From NCBI GenBank assembly GCA_964030785.1, contig CAXIQD010000067.1:1-64000 (forward strand): a DNA stretch of 64,000 bases, read 5' to 3'. The notes under the pieces were generated by a model, which was given only the letters and a program-made list of their open reading frames with translations, searched no databases and had not been told where the DNA came from. The DNA comes from Siderastrea siderea (Eukaryota > Cnidaria > Anthozoa > Scleractinia > Rhizangiidae). A program made the translations under genes and the position numbers. Positions 1-12,115 of this stretch are shown here, in pieces; position 1 is the stretch's first letter, and every line of letters begins with the position of its first letter.

Positions 1-106
1 CATGAATCACCTGGATCTAACGGCGCTTGGCACAGATGCAACACGATTCGTTCAAATTAAGTGATATTTGAGACGTAAATGCAGTGCTGATCTTCCAAAC
101 TGACAA

Positions 107-620
107 CAGGGTCTGGAAGGGGGTCCTGATCCCGCATTCCCGCTCCTTTTTCACAAGAATCCCTCATCCCGTACTTTTTTCATCGCTATCACAAATCCCG
201 TTTTTTCTTTCCCAAAAATACATTAAAACAAGACTAATTTCTGCGAAAGCTAACAAATGTAAGATGTAGATTGGCCCTTTCGATTGATATTTTGAATTTA
301 CGCGTATATTTTGAATCTACTACAGAAACGAAATAGCTTTTCATACCTCATCATGATGAAAGAGCCAATATGACAGCGTGATGGGTCGTCCTGTATGCGT
401 GCGCACTGTCCTCGATAGAAAGTTTACAGGAACAGCCTCGGCCGCGTCTTCTTCGTGGGTCGAATTTCCGACAAACAGGCAAAAAAATCCCGCATCCCGT
501 TGCCAAATTTTGGCGAATCCCGCTTCCCGGGTATTAGACAAATCTCCAATCCCGTCAAGATATTTTGCGTTTTCCCGAATCCCGCACCGGATCCCGAGAA
601 TACCCTTGCAGATCTTGATT
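107..620. mobile_element. Partial copy of a CAGGGTCTGGAAGG terminal-inverted-repeat element
   Basis: The left end matches the complete element at 38854-39269, sharing the CAGGGTCTGGAAGG tip and the run of short ATCCCG/TCCCG motifs that follows. The matching right tip is not present: the sequence drifts away near 620. No transposase is visible, so this is a non-autonomous, decayed copy. The short open frames here have no coding character. Confidence 0.6.
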
Positions 621-639
621 TGAGTGTTCGTTATGACAA

Positions 640-1740
640 AGGTTTTGCGTTTTGTCGTTCAATTCTTTCATAGACAAGGGTTTTGATGCGCGCCAATGAG
701 GCTGAAAAAATGCCTAATTTATCACGGTAAAACTTCGGCCGTTTATTCTACGGCAGAGAATTCAGTCGCTGTCACTTAATTTTGCGGAGGGCCCTAAGTT
801 CGAGGGCAAGTGCGTTAGACAAACAACCGACACTTTCTTCATAGATTGCCTTCCCCACGGACAGTGACAGAAGCGCTGCCGTTCGCTGGCGCTCGTGCAT
901 TCTTTGACAAAAGATTTGTCATTTCCCGACGATCGCATGGAAAGCAGTTCTTAGTTGGTTCTTTAAAGGAGGTGGTTTAAGTAAACCAGTCTTTGAACTG
1001 TTCGCTTACTTTACAGAGATATTTTTATGCCTATAAGTTTTAGTTAAAAAGTAACACCTCGGGTATGAGTACCGCCTACAAGAATAGTGACAAAAGCCTT
1101 TTGTTTGAAACTTTGATGCACGCACTATGAAACTTACAAGCTGCCATAGCTTATTCGATATGAGAAGATTTTTGCAATTGATTCATTCCAGAGAGAGGTT
1201 TGTTCCGTCAGGAAGTGCGTTAAATAAAAATGTCTATGCGCTTTCAGATTTTTGATCACGAGAAGCGTCAATTGAAAAAGTAACACCTTTTGGAGATTTA
1301 AAATGAGCAGTCACAAGCGTTAAACCATTTGTTTCTCTCGCAGGGAGAAGTTTGTTCAATGGAAGGGCATTACATAAAAAGGTCTAGGTGTCGTTTTTTG
1401 AAAGACCTTTTTTGCTAGCAAGAAGCGTAGATAAAGTGCCACGCGCGTGAGCAGTCAAAAAAGCCTTTTGTCTGCCGCTTTTGCGTTTTGCCGTTCAATT
1501 CTTTCATACACAAAGGTTTTGATGTGCGCCGATGAGGCTGGAAAAAATACCTAAATAATTTATCACGGTAAAACTTCGGCCGTTAATTCTACGGCAGAGA
1601 ATTCAGTCACTGTCACTTAATTTTGCGGAGGGCGCTAATTATATAAGTTCGTGAGCAAGTGCATTAGACAAACAACCGACACTTTCTTCATAGATTGCCT
1701 TTCCCACGGACAGTGACAGAGGCCCAGCCGTTCCGCAGCT
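640..1740. repeat. Pair of direct repeats, about 250 bp each
   Basis: Positions about 640-890 and 1483-1740 are diverged copies of the same sequence in the same orientation. Both hold the stretch about TATCACGGTAAAACTTCGGC and a GACAGTGACAGA motif. The roughly 600 bp between them shows no coding frame. The spacing recalls LTRs, but I see no TG...CA ends, primer-binding site or polymerase frame, so it is recorded only as a direct repeat. Confidence 0.5.
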
Positions 1741-2604
1741 AAATCGCTTTGATCTAAAAAACGTTATGTGTACGGCTTCGGGTGTTCATCTTTCTTTCCA
1801 AGGCCTTGTCACATAAAGAAATTTTTCCCTCTTGGGCTATGCGGCAATATTTTGATCAGTGTGTTAAACCGGCTCTTCGTTGGTTGTAGCGTATGACGAG
1901 TGCTCAGTGCCGAATACACTCAAATCTTACCTAGGATATCCCTGTGAAAAACGAAACCCTTGCGAGCAATTTCCCGTTCCCCACCCCCTTCATTTATCTT
2001 GTTTGTCGCGCCGAAAGTTTTCCGATTACCTGTAAGACTTCGGCTGAATCTCGGTAAGCGTCCCCTATTACAATAGCCTATTGTTCAGGCTATTGTTTAA
2101 ATTTCATTGTTTTAAGTTGATCCTGTACAATAGGCATTTCTTGATATGCATTACAGCGCGTAACGTTGCCGGAGGATCAGGGTTATTAGCCCGCGGGGGG
2201 GTCACTTAAAGGAAGTTTGGGTGGGGGTGTGCCACTGAGGCCTTAAAACCCTGACCCTGTTTTAGACAAAATTCGTTCATTTCACTACCCTGTTTGAGAC
2301 AAGAGATCTTTATATTTTGTTTGTGTTCTGCGTTTTTGTCTGCCTTGTTTTTCATTTCCCATACAGAAAGTATTTTTTTAAATAAATGACATCATAGGAT
2401 GGCATTTAAAAAAAATTGCTGGTACCCACATGCAGGGTTTAAGGCTTCCAGTCCAGAAAGAAACCCTGTTGAAGACGCTACATAGTGAAATTGTATACCC
2501 TGTTTAAGACGCAAGACCTGAAAACCATACCCTGTTGAGCGGCATATACCCGTTTAGGCCAAGTAAGGGAGTGCCCCCCCCCCCCCACTGGGTCATCAGC
2601 GTTT
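1741..2604. other. Intergenic, repeat-derived; no gene seen
   Basis: Contains several spaced copies of a motif reading about ACCCTGTTTAAGACG (roughly 2245-2550) and a C homopolymer at about 2574-2586. I see no open frame with coding character. Homology to the tandem units begins at about 2605. Confidence 0.5.
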
Positions 2605-4124
2605 ATCGCTTTACTATAAGACATGGTCCCAATTATAGTTTTATTCCTAACTATTTCTACTTCCGTTTCTTCATTCACTATACAAGGAATTGGGCGCAAA
2701 TTCAAGTACATTTTTTTCCTTTCTACATAAAAACCAGCTTAGCAACATTTCATAATTGCCGACCTGAACCAAAGGGGTCATAAGTAGTCTTTTTTGTTTT
2801 CCAGTACTTCGCCTTAAGACAATGCACTGAACAAAGAAACTGTTGTCATGATCTTAGATCGTATTTTGGAAAGGCTAAATCCACTTTGAATTCTTTGGAT
2901 GATGTGGAATTTGCCTGCTTAAATTTAAAGACTTCGAACTCTATATCCTTCTAGCTGATCCTGGTAAATTTAATGCTGTATCAAAGAACTGCACTTGATT
3001 GTGGGGTAGGCAAAACATGTTCCAGGACTAAACATTGTGGCTCAACTGCAATAGGTGACAAAAGTGCAGTCAAGAACCACTTTCATTCCATTTGTATATC
3101 TTTCTTGATCAACATTCAAGTACATTTTCAATCCCCTATCAATGATGCATTAGCAAAATAAATAGCAAAATTGATGTTCGATTTCTTGTAAGGGGGGGGG
3201 GGGGGGGAGAGATATGCGATGCCACGTATGGCAGTCGTAAAAGTTCTAGGTCTTGGACAGTTCTTGATGCCCTGTAATTACTTTCCTAGGCAATATTACC
3301 ATAATGAAGCCAGGGGAAAACCAAATTAAATCACAGCTTTTTCAAAACCGGTTGATTAATGTGTTAGGAAGTTTAAAAAGAATCTCTTTTATTCGACCTT
3401 TTTTACTAGTTTCAATTAAGAGCTTACGCTTAAAAGTATTTCTTGTTTACAGTTTGTTCGTAGTTTAAGGTCATTCGGTTTAAGCTAGCCCACAGGGGCA
3501 TTTCCTTAGTTTTTGAGTTGTACTGTCTACTGAAAGGATTTGTTGAATTCAGGTGTGGTATGTTAAAGTAGGCGTGCCTGAGAATTATAGCTGACCTTGG
3601 ATTTTACCTACATGAAGATTCCTGTTTGGGTTTATAGTTGAGTCTGTAGTTTTATCATCCAGCTTTTATTGGTTGTCTTCCACTTGCCATTAACGAACAT
3701 ATAGGTGTGTTTCACACACTGTGTTAAGCAACAGGAAGAGAAGCAAAAGTTCCCACGGTCAGCTAACCCAAACATGTCTACACTTTTGGCATAAAAGAAG
3801 CTTGATTGTAGCTGGTAGATTATTAGAATCAGTGGAAAAGTATGAAAACTCAAGACGTTGTAATAAAGAAGCTTGCCTAGCAGTCTTGATACCTCTTCGT
3901 ATTTATCAAGCGAGTCGCTCTTCAACAAATGTAAAAAAATGAAACAACGCTGGTGACGGTTTGTGTTGAACTCGTGTATAAATACAAATGTACTGTTTCA
4001 CTGTTTCTTCCTTTTAGTGGTGTCAGATTGTCGCGCGACTTTTACAAAGTCACGCTGTAGGCTCTGTTTATTTTAATTCTTTAAAGGAGCTATGTCACGG
4101 TATTTTCATTCATTTTTTTATGAT
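2605..4124. repeat. Unit 1 downstream flank of the kelch-like gene
   Basis: Homologous to 13320-15037 and 37620-39301, the same position next to the other kelch-like copies. It lacks two things shared by units 2 and 3: the ATT/GATGAT microsatellite block and the extra CTCCCAATGTGGCTCC stretch near the gene end. A long G homopolymer near 3190 marks a site where the three units differ in G-run length. No gene is seen inside. Confidence 0.75.
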
Positions 4125-5948
4125 CTAACGTACATGTAGCTCCTTTAAACTGCTTACTTCATAAAGTTCCTTCGTCCAGTTATCTCGAAGTAGAAGTTTC
4201 CAACCACTCGCTGGCATAAGGTTATTTAAATCCCCTTTGAAGAGTCGAAGAGAACAGGCACTAAAGTATGTAAAAGACAAACGTACAGGCCAACTTTCCT
4301 TTACTTTCCACTCATCTTTCTCAGGGTCATAACACTCAATTGTCCATTCACTGCCCCCAAAAATGCCGTCATCGCCACAAAGTGCATACAACGTTTCATC
4401 AACAAGCATCATGTTTCCAAGACCCACATGTTTACTCGCTAAACTGCCTATGAAATGCCACTCATCTGTCTCTATGCTGTACACTTCGCATGTTTTCACC
4501 CAAGACCACTCGTCAGACAGGTCATCTTCTCTGAATCCTCCAGCTATGAAGATCTTGTCGCGTGTACCAACACCAAAAGCATCAAACCTGTGTTCTTGTA
4601 TGTTTGCTATGTCATGCCATTTGTTTGCCCTTGCATCAAATTTCAGTGCACAATGTTTTCGTGTGACACTTGCGTCTAGCCCAGCTCTCTCCCATGGTTC
4701 CCCACCGATAACATATATGAGCCCGTTAACAGCCACATAACAAGCACCTGCTTTATCTAGCCAGTGCATAGTCGGAACTATCGAATTCGCGTCAAGGTCG
4801 TATTTCGAAAGCCAAATCCCGGGGCGATTTTCACGTACCGAAACGAAACAGATTTCGTTTTCAACGACCAATACCGCCTTAAGGATATATCCATCAGGTA
4901 ACAATTTAATGCAGGAATACGGTTTTGTCCATGGCGCTTTAGTCCAGCGGTTTAATTCCGGGACATAACACTGCGCTCCATCAATTTCACAGGGAACAAT
5001 GAATAGCTTACCCCGACAGGAAAAAGCAAACTGTTTCCTAAAAAAAAGGATCCTCCTCTGGGGCAAACTATAAAACTCGTTTTCTCCAGGAGCAAAGAGA
5101 AGAGTGCGAAAAGGCACCTCCGACCCACAAACCGCAATAACAGAAACCTCAAGAGCCTTCCTTGGAGAATGCGGCCGTGAAACATCCCAACCAGTTTGAA
5201 TCAATTCGCGATCAATCCATGCTAATGCTTCAGTCACGTCGTTGAGGCAGTCTTTATTGTCTTTGACAAGATCATTTGTCACGACATGGCTCAACAAATA
5301 GTCACGCGATAGAAAAGTTAGCCGTACGTGACGAAACATATCACTGAATTTTGCGCTTCGTTCGCTTTTATCATGATCGATCCATCTTAGAACGGTTTCA
5401 AAAACGTCTTCCTCTCCACTTATTGCAATTTCGTCGCTGGAAAACCATTTTTCGACTTCATGACTCGGCAATTTCATGAATTCCTTTGTTTCTGCGAGGA
5501 CGGCAAAGTTTGAGCAGATAAATTTCCGGGTACTGTCCATTAGATTATTACACAGGTACTCTTCTGCCAAGTGGAGAGTTGAAAAACAGTTTAATGTGGT
5601 CAAGTTCTGTTCCAGAAACTTCCCGGCGATATGTTTAAGGTTCGAAAGGCAGAGATAATCGGCCACTGCAATCAGGTTCTTGGCATTCTCTTGAGTGGAA
5701 ATCTCTACGTTCCCAGTGTAAATTAACTCCAGAATGTCCACCATCTGAGACTCGTTGAATATTTCCAGTCGAATGACTCCTTCTTTCTTTTCCTTCATGT
5801 CGCTTCTGAGAAGCGCTTCAAAGAAAGGACTCGCTTCTGAGAGAACTTGTCTGTGGGCCTTGAACTCCTTTCCATCTTTGACTACCAATGTTACATCATA
5901 TGGATTCAGCTGAAGATCAGGTTTTAGTGTCACGTCGGGCACATTCAT
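4125..5948 (-). CDS. Kelch-like protein (BTB-BACK-Kelch), intact single-exon copy 1
   Basis: Single open frame of 607 residues. The start is the ATG at 5948 (MNVPDVTL...); the frame runs open to 5972 only from a TTG, with an in-frame stop further upstream. A BTB domain covers about residues 15-115 (NPYDVTLVVKDGKEFKAHR, SEASPFFEALL, ILELIYTG), followed by BACK at about 120-235 and kelch-type repeats at about 280-570 (YVIGGEPWERAG, FIAGGFRED). Proteins of this plan usually act as substrate adaptors of Cullin-3 ubiquitin ligases: BTB binds Cul3 and the kelch propeller binds the target. The substrate cannot be inferred. No introns are seen. Compared with copies 2 and 3, a TGG replaces their TGA stop, adding a 17-residue tail (WTKELYEV...). 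It also lacks the 14-residue AKSHRYHDTDTYCE-like stretch those copies have near the first kelch repeat. Confidence 0.9.
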   Translation of the reverse strand: MNVPDVTLKPDLQLNPYDVTLVVKDGKEFKAHRQVLSEASPFFEALLRSDMKEKKEGVIRLEIFNESQMVDILELIYTGNVEISTQENAKNLIAVADYLCLSNLKHIAGKFLEQNLTTLNCFSTLHLAEEYLCNNLMDSTRKFICSNFAVLAETKEFMKLPSHEVEKWFSSDEIAISGEEDVFETVLRWIDHDKSERSAKFSDMFRHVRLTFLSRDYLLSHVVTNDLVKDNKDCLNDVTEALAWIDRELIQTGWDVSRPHSPRKALEVSVIAVCGSEVPFRTLLFAPGENEFYSLPQRRILFFRKQFAFSCRGKLFIVPCEIDGAQCYVPELNRWTKAPWTKPYSCIKLLPDGYILKAVLVVENEICFVSVRENRPGIWLSKYDLDANSIVPTMHWLDKAGACYVAVNGLIYVIGGEPWERAGLDASVTRKHCALKFDARANKWHDIANIQEHRFDAFGVGTRDKIFIAGGFREDDLSDEWSWVKTCEVYSIETDEWHFIGSLASKHVGLGNMMLVDETLYALCGDDGIFGGSEWTIECYDPEKDEWKVKESWPVRLSFTYFSACSLRLFKGDLNNLMPASGWKLLLRDNWTKELYEVSSLKELHVR

Positions 5949-7417
5949 CTTCGAAATCAGCGACACTCGCAAGGAAGGTCGATATTCTTTATGTTAAAAG
6001 AAAAATGGCTACTGTTGACAGCTGTACGTGTGTTGACTCACGGACATGTGGAAAGGCGACCAATACCAAGAGTCCTTAGAGTTCTTGATCAGCGGGCGGT
6101 CGCTAAGAGACCAAGGAGCTGGACACTGGGTTCGAGATGGGTGGTGTAAAGATCGGAATGCGGAATATGGACTGCAGAATCCAGAAATGAAAATTTACCT
6201 TAAACACGAGATAAACTTACCAGCCTCAAGGCAATGATTTTGTTCAGATATCATTGTGAACGGTACTCGAAGGACTTCTGTGAGAATCGTTTTTCTTCTT
6301 TTCCATCCTTTCAGTTCTGTTTGTGCTAGTTTCTGTTTGCACCCACGGCTGTACAACAATGAAACTAGTTCAATGCGGCTATTTAGTAATTTTACAGCTC
6401 ACTTATTTTCATGATGAAGAACTAAAACCATTTTTGTCATGGAAGCAAAGAAATGGTATCCGTTCTTGATTATCGCGTTAATTTCGGGTTATTTTGGTTG
6501 AACTGCATGCAACAGTGCCAAGTGATAAACTTTTACTTCAGGGCGAAAGGCTTTTCGGTGGTGTTTTATACTTTTTTCGAAGCCGTTACTCAAAATAGTA
6601 GGCTCAGACCATGAATCTCGATTACAAATCTGTAATATTTGACCTGATGAATCTTTTGCGAGGCAAGCTTTCATGGATCAGATAATTCGATTCGTTTTCG
6701 GAATTTAGTCAAAAAACCGGCAGAAACAACAAAACAATGCTAATTCTTTCTTTGGACTCTAGAATCCGGTTTCACGTTTTCAACAATAAAACCGCCTATA
6801 CTTTTGCTTGGATAGAAAAATTAAAATTGAGGCTAAATGCATATGTGACACTGGGCCCTTTTATTTAGTTCAATATTATTAAGGCCTTAACTTATCACTA
6901 AACGTCGTCCTGACGTTGTTAAAGAAGGCGGTATTTAAGCACTGGAGTAAAATGAGACAACCAGCCGGGTTTCATTGGAAAACGAAGAGTGTCATCGCGA
7001 CTTATTTAACAACGATTGACGCTAAAAGCCAAATGGCGCCTTATGATTATGCTCTAATATGTAGGCCATGTTAAAAGTTTTTCAGCTATGTAAAGGCTTT
7101 GAAATGTAGTTTTGCTATTGACCAATCTCAGGCAAGAAATTTAAATGTCTGTGAACATAAAAGCTTTTAAGCTTTCAGTGCTGTTTTAAGTAATGGTTCT
7201 GCAACTGACGTATATCACCGCCCAGGGTCTTTTGCAAAATTAACTTCGCGTACCATTATTACGGCGCCCCATATTGCCCACGCGCGCATATATATCTCAG
7301 TCATATTTTCTCCAACAGGGAGATGTCTGGTGATATGTACGCATACTGAGTGTCTCACATTTCAGTGACACTTAAAAGGTTGCATATTCTGATGAGAGCA
7401 GTGATTACTTAATCAAC
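5949..7417. promoter_or_regulatory. Conserved 5' flank of kelch-like copy 1
   Basis: Upstream, on the minus strand, of copy 1. Nearly identical to 31358-32662 plus 33018-33180 (unit 2), and more distantly similar to 41437-42700 plus 44950-45130 (unit 3). This conservation next to the gene suggests it includes the promoter, but no specific TATA or initiator can be assigned. The short open frames here are not convincing genes. Confidence 0.4.
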
Positions 7418-8961
7418 CAGTGCGGCGGATAACCAGAACTGGGTATATGATTTCCTGCTATCTGATTGGCTCACACAAAACCAAAACATTGTCTAGACCG
7501 CGAAAGGACTAGGCTCTAGTGAAATGGCGAGTGTGAAAGTCGAGCGAGGTGAAGTCTTATGTCGTATGTCGAAGGAATCCCAATTTGTCGATCTCTGGAG
7601 CCTCTGTATAATTCAAGCCTTTAGTCGTTTGCCTAGGATGTGCTTTATTCATTTAAACACTGCAATTTTGTCCTCGATTTGTCGATCGCTCATAATAACC
7701 CTATTTTCGGTTAGCCTGTGTACAGCCGTCCGCGTCGGGAAAAGATTTTTTTGAGGGGACAGAGACGGCTACATCGGTTCGTGAAATCCGGATTATCTGG
7801 ACATAGAAAAGCCTGTCGACGGTTTTTGTCACACGAGGATCGTCCCTCGACTTAGGACAGCCGACGCATCGTGAACGCTCGTTTAGAGCCGGTATGCATG
7901 TCATACCGTAAACATTGGCGCTCCGGCTTTGATTGCGCTGATCAAGCTTTTGCGATATCACATCTCGCCAGAATACTGTTTCAACATCACTATCACAAGT
8001 ACCAGGTTGTTCAGAAGACATTGTTTCACGTGTTCGCGGAGTGACTAATAATAAGAATAACAGACATTCCTCCCAATTTCGTGACAATTGCGTGTGAAAA
8101 TAAGATTTACATAATTATTCACTTTTCCTTTCCTCGAATCGGAGTGATAGATTGTATTCGCTTGGATGTCAGAATAAAATCCACAGCATTGGGAACTTTT
8201 ATAAGCAGTAATGTAAATATGTTTCAACATGTGTAATGGGGAGTATATTTCTTTGCTGCTAAAAAGTGTTTATATCTTGAGTACAAGCTGAACAGGCTGA
8301 AGGTTTCTAAACGTCTAGTATTTATAGTAACTCCATTAAAGCATTTAACATCGCTCATTCAGCAGTCATTTTATTACGGTATTTGATAATGTTAGAACTT
8401 CTTTGTCCTTGCTCCTCTATCAATGCTTTCTTGTCATAACCTACAGAAACAATAATAATAAACACAGCATGAAATCGGGTCCACAGCACGGTCTGCGTGA
8501 TCGGTCAACGAGAAACACATCTGGCGAAGTACATTATTGCATCTTCAAAAGCCTTGGACCCAGCGACGCAGTCATGGACCCACACAAAAATAACACCATG
8601 TAAAAGCAAATTTCATACACATTAACGACATATTTTTTTCACAAAGGACAAAAAATGCTACGTACCTGATTTTTCCATTTATGTGGCGTCCTGTCGAGTC
8701 GAAAACAGAGCAAAAAAAGCACAAAATGGCACGGTTTCGGCCTCCCAACTCGTGAAAGCTTCGCAAAACGCCATTTTCTTCTCCACTCAACAAATCTCTA
8801 TTGTTCTATTGTATTGTGTACAAAGCCTTGTGGGAAAAGGCCGCTTTTTGGCTACAAAAAGAGCTCAGAAAAGAGTATGTATAGTGTGTCTAGCTTCGGC
8901 GGCCATATTGCCATTTCTCGTGACGTCACCAGATATCCAATTCTGGTTATCCGCCGCACTG
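7418..8961. mobile_element. 1.54-kb terminal-inverted-repeat element, class unknown
   Basis: The tips are perfect inverted repeats: CAGTGCGGCGGATAACCAGA at 7418 and its reverse complement ending at 8961. TCAAC occurs immediately on both sides. Unit 2 at about 33178 carries the uninterrupted site with a single TCAAC, so the insertion and its 5-bp duplication are supported by comparison. A 128-codon minus-strand open frame at 7701-8087 resembles no transposase I know. A 5-bp duplication is known for Transib-like elements, but the tips lack their CACWRTG consensus, so the class is left open. Confidence 0.8.
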
Positions 8962-8966
8962 TCAAC

Positions 8967-10228
8967 CACGAGTTGGCAGAAAAAAATCAGTTAAGGCAAA
9001 TGTTTTTGATTTTGGCACACTTTTCTTGTTATTTGAGATTTTGTCTGTTTAAATTGCGTCGAGTTATAGCCGATTTTTTTTGTGTATGTTCGATGCAGAA
9101 AGCCTACGCAATACTCAACTGGTGACTAAGGTCGTAGGTTCATCTTTTGCCTGGAACTCCATGGTGAACGGCTAGCTTTTGATTTTTTCGTAAATGTTGC
9201 TGTCACCTTGCTTCAGTATTGGAAGTAAATGTTTAGACTAGAACCAGTCAAAGATGTATGTGCCCTATACACGGTTTCCGGTGGCATGAGGTTGTGACTT
9301 GATGTACGCCTACACATACAAAGTGGTGGACGTAAGCTTCCAGCGCGTTCATTTTAATGCTTAAAACTGCGCACATTCGAAAAAAAAAGTCGTCTTAAAG
9401 ATATGGGAATGGATGCTAGGCAGTTTTTCCGTCTCTCATTAGCGAAATAGCTAACAACATCTTTCTGTGAAGTTTGGGTCATGTTTTGTCAATTAACATG
9501 CGGGCCCAGTACTCTTTCCCGGCAGCCAGTTGTTTCTCTACAATGAGTACCAGATGTTATTTAACAGGTTGGGGATGGGGGTGATTGTTCTTAATGAGCG
9601 GCTTGTGAGAATTTAATAAGTGTAAACAATAGCATGTTGCTATGGAAAAAGTTACACACTGTTGTCTAGATCGATTTTTTCAATTTCACTGCTTTAGTGA
9701 CACAAGTCAAGATACCATTGCCATTAGTGCTCAAAGGTTACGATTTTGCGTTTTCTAATTACTTTTGCAATCTTAAATTTTATCGCAACAAATTAAATAT
9801 TACTGAGCGTAAAATCATTGAAAAACAACACAAGTTGTTACTCCGACTTGCGGGAACCCACAGAAACCCCGATTATCTGATACATCAGAACTTAAAAACA
9901 ACTACACAAAAATATGTACGACATAACCCAATGTTACATACGGTTAATAGGGCTTTAGACAATGCAACTTAGTCAAGTGCATGCATAAGACACGGTGCAT
10001 GAATTTGTGAACAACTTTGGATATCAACTAAATATTTTTTAAATGCTGATTTGTACCCTTTTATGTTTTGTGCTGTCTTGATATTAAAACGTAGATTGTT
10101 CCGAAGTTTCGGAAATTTCTTGATATTGGTCCTAATGACGTGGGCCCTGCAGGACTCAGCGGATCTTCTAGAATAATAAATTATTGCAGAAGCTCCTGAT
10201 TATTAAGAGTTTGGCTTCCCATTCTAAG
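8967..10228. other. Unit 1 spacer, no gene
   Basis: Homologous to parts of 33180-33943 in unit 2 and 48930-49230 in unit 3. Unit 2 lacks about 500 bp around 9070-9580. A weak open frame at 9697-9972 is also disrupted in the unit-2 homologue (small deletion and altered frame), which argues against a conserved gene. Confidence 0.5.
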
Positions 10229-10855
10229 TTAGAACATGGTCACACCCACTCAGCCAATCAGTGTCCAGCACTTCGATGCTCTGTATTCCATAAACTGTAT
10301 TAAATTATGTAACGAGTGGCGGGGGCTTTGAAGCACACGGAAATTGTGGGTAAAATTAGTATTCACAGAGAATTTCTGCAATCATTAGTAGTTCTATATA
10401 GTCATTAGACAAGTATGCTCTATCTCATAGAGCATACCTTAATTGAAATAGAAGGACAGAATTGTTTCTCCGTGTTTGTCGGACAACGAGTGTTGTACTT
10501 AAACTTGACTTTGGCCTATGGGCTTCTCCTGCGGGTTCCCCACTTGCTGGTGTCGGTGGTTGTAGCGCATCGAGGAGTGCTTTCAGCAGTGTAAATCTAG
10601 TAAATCTTTAGTGGCAATCACTGCCTCGAGTTCCAAATTTCCGTGTATTGGCTCATGGCTGTTTACGCACCAACTGCCATAAGCCGCGCGGTGAAGCACT
10701 CTAAAACATTGCACCTCAAAAGCATGCGTACAATAGCGAAAATATCGTAAACAAAATAGCAACGTGATTTCAAGGTGAGAAGGAAAAAATTAAAACGCAA
10801 AAATACAATCTGCACGCAAAAAGCGAAATTGTTCGTGGGTGTGACCATGTTCTAA
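10229..10855. mobile_element. TTAGAACATGGTCACACCCA inverted-repeat element, copy a
   Basis: Bounded by TTAGAACATGGTCACACCCA and its exact reverse complement. It is about 627 bp, shorter than the roughly 845-875 bp copies in unit 2. Non-autonomous, with no coding frame. Followed directly by the hairpin repeat at 10860-10998, the same arrangement as in unit 2. Confidence 0.75.
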
Positions 10856-10859
10856 GACT

Positions 10860-10998
10860 GTTAGACAATAAAAGCTCGTGTCCTATGGTATATAGCGTCC
10901 CTCGCAAGATAGAATGCCACTCGGCCTGCGGCCTCGTGCCATTCTATCTTTGCTCGGGACACTATATCCCATAGAACACTCGCGTTCATTGTCTAACC
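10860..10998. repeat. Long near-perfect hairpin (foldback) repeat
   Basis: About 139 bp forming one long palindrome with a short centre (GGCCTGCGGCC). The two arms share the motifs TTAGACAAT / ATTGTCTAA and GATAGAATGCCA / its complement. Further copies lie at 34822-34961 and 35814-35953. Confidence 0.8.
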
Positions 10999-11359
10999 TT
11001 ACAAGGTGCTCAAAGGATCGTGGGAACAGTTTGGAATTGTATCCTACGCTGAAATAACCATGAGGATGTGTTCGACTCCACCACAAAATCTTGGGGTTGC
11101 TATGAAAACCACGAGATAAGAATGCGGAGTCACCCTAAAGCCAGTGAAATTACTGACAAAACTGAGGTTAATACCTCATTTCATGCAACATGGCGATCGA
11201 ACCCATGAGATACAGGTCGCCGAAAATGAACATTTAAGTAGTGTCTAAGTAGTATTGAACCGAGCAAATTACGAGCGGAATTTTGTTGCCCAAACAGAAT
11301 TCTGAGCAGAACAGCCGGAAAATAAAATGTGCCAATTTACTAGAACATATCCGGAAAGC

Positions 11360-11931
11360 TTAGATAGAGTTTCCATTGACCGTCCGCGTCTGCTTTGACC
11401 CTATGACTGGTAATCCATTTTTAGCTTCATGGAATGGCAAATTCCTAAACTCCTCTGAGTCTATGACGGTAGTCATGTTTGAGTAAATAAATTCCCGGGT
11501 GCTGTTGATGAGCACATCACATTGGTATTTTTCTGCGAAGTGGAGAGTTGAAAAGCAGTTGTATGGTGTCAAGTTCTGTTCCAAAAATTCGCCAGCGATG
11601 TGTTTGAGGTTTGAAAAGCAGAGATAATCGGCCACTGCAATCATTTTCTGGGCATTCTCTTTACTCGAAATCTTCACTTTACCCAGGAGCCCATAACCCT
11701 GCTTTACCACCGTAAATAAACTCCAGAATATCCGCCATCTGAGACTCGCTTAATATCTCCAGTCGAATGACTCCTTCCGTTCTTTTCGTTCATGTCGCTG
11801 CTTAGAAGCTTTTCAAAGAAAGGACTCGCTTCTGAAAGAACTTGTCTATGAGCCTTGAACTCCTTTCCATCTTTGACTATCAAAGTTACATCATATGGAT
11901 TCAGCTGAAGATCTTGTTTTAGTGCGTTCAT
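11360..11931 (-). pseudogene. Kelch-like BTB/BACK fragment, frameshifted (copy 4)
   Basis: Starts at an ATG at 11931 (MNALKQDLQLNPYDVTLIVK) and reads through the first half of a BTB domain much like copy 1. A frameshift near 11790 (SSDMNEKNGRSH) moves the reading into another frame. Near 11700 the conserved YTGNVEIST region is replaced by unrelated sequence. The rest of BTB and the start of BACK resume as ENAQKMIAVADYLCFSNLKH and end in divergent sequence by 11360. No kelch repeats follow. A stub of the unit-2 homologue, holding only the start and 5' flank, is at about 37059-37230. Non-functional relic of an older duplication. Confidence 0.8.
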
Positions 11932-12115
11932 CTTTGAAGGGACTCGCTTATTAATTTTGAAAAGTGGTTACTGCTGAGTCATGGGCATCTGAAAGGTAGG
12001 AATTGGAATCCGGAATTGGAAAGTAAAACAGGATCTTGAACATTTACCTTGGAAACTTAAGGATAACATAAAAAGCCGTTAAACGGAGGAGCCTCATCCG
12101 TACCCCTTTTTAATA

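Noticed and set aside
640..1740. LTR retrotransposon from two direct repeats
   Set aside because: No TG/CA termini, primer site or coding region between them.
9697..9972. 91-codon frame ending NRALDNAT
   Set aside because: The unit-2 homologue at about 33400-33670 has small indels breaking the frame; no family recognised.
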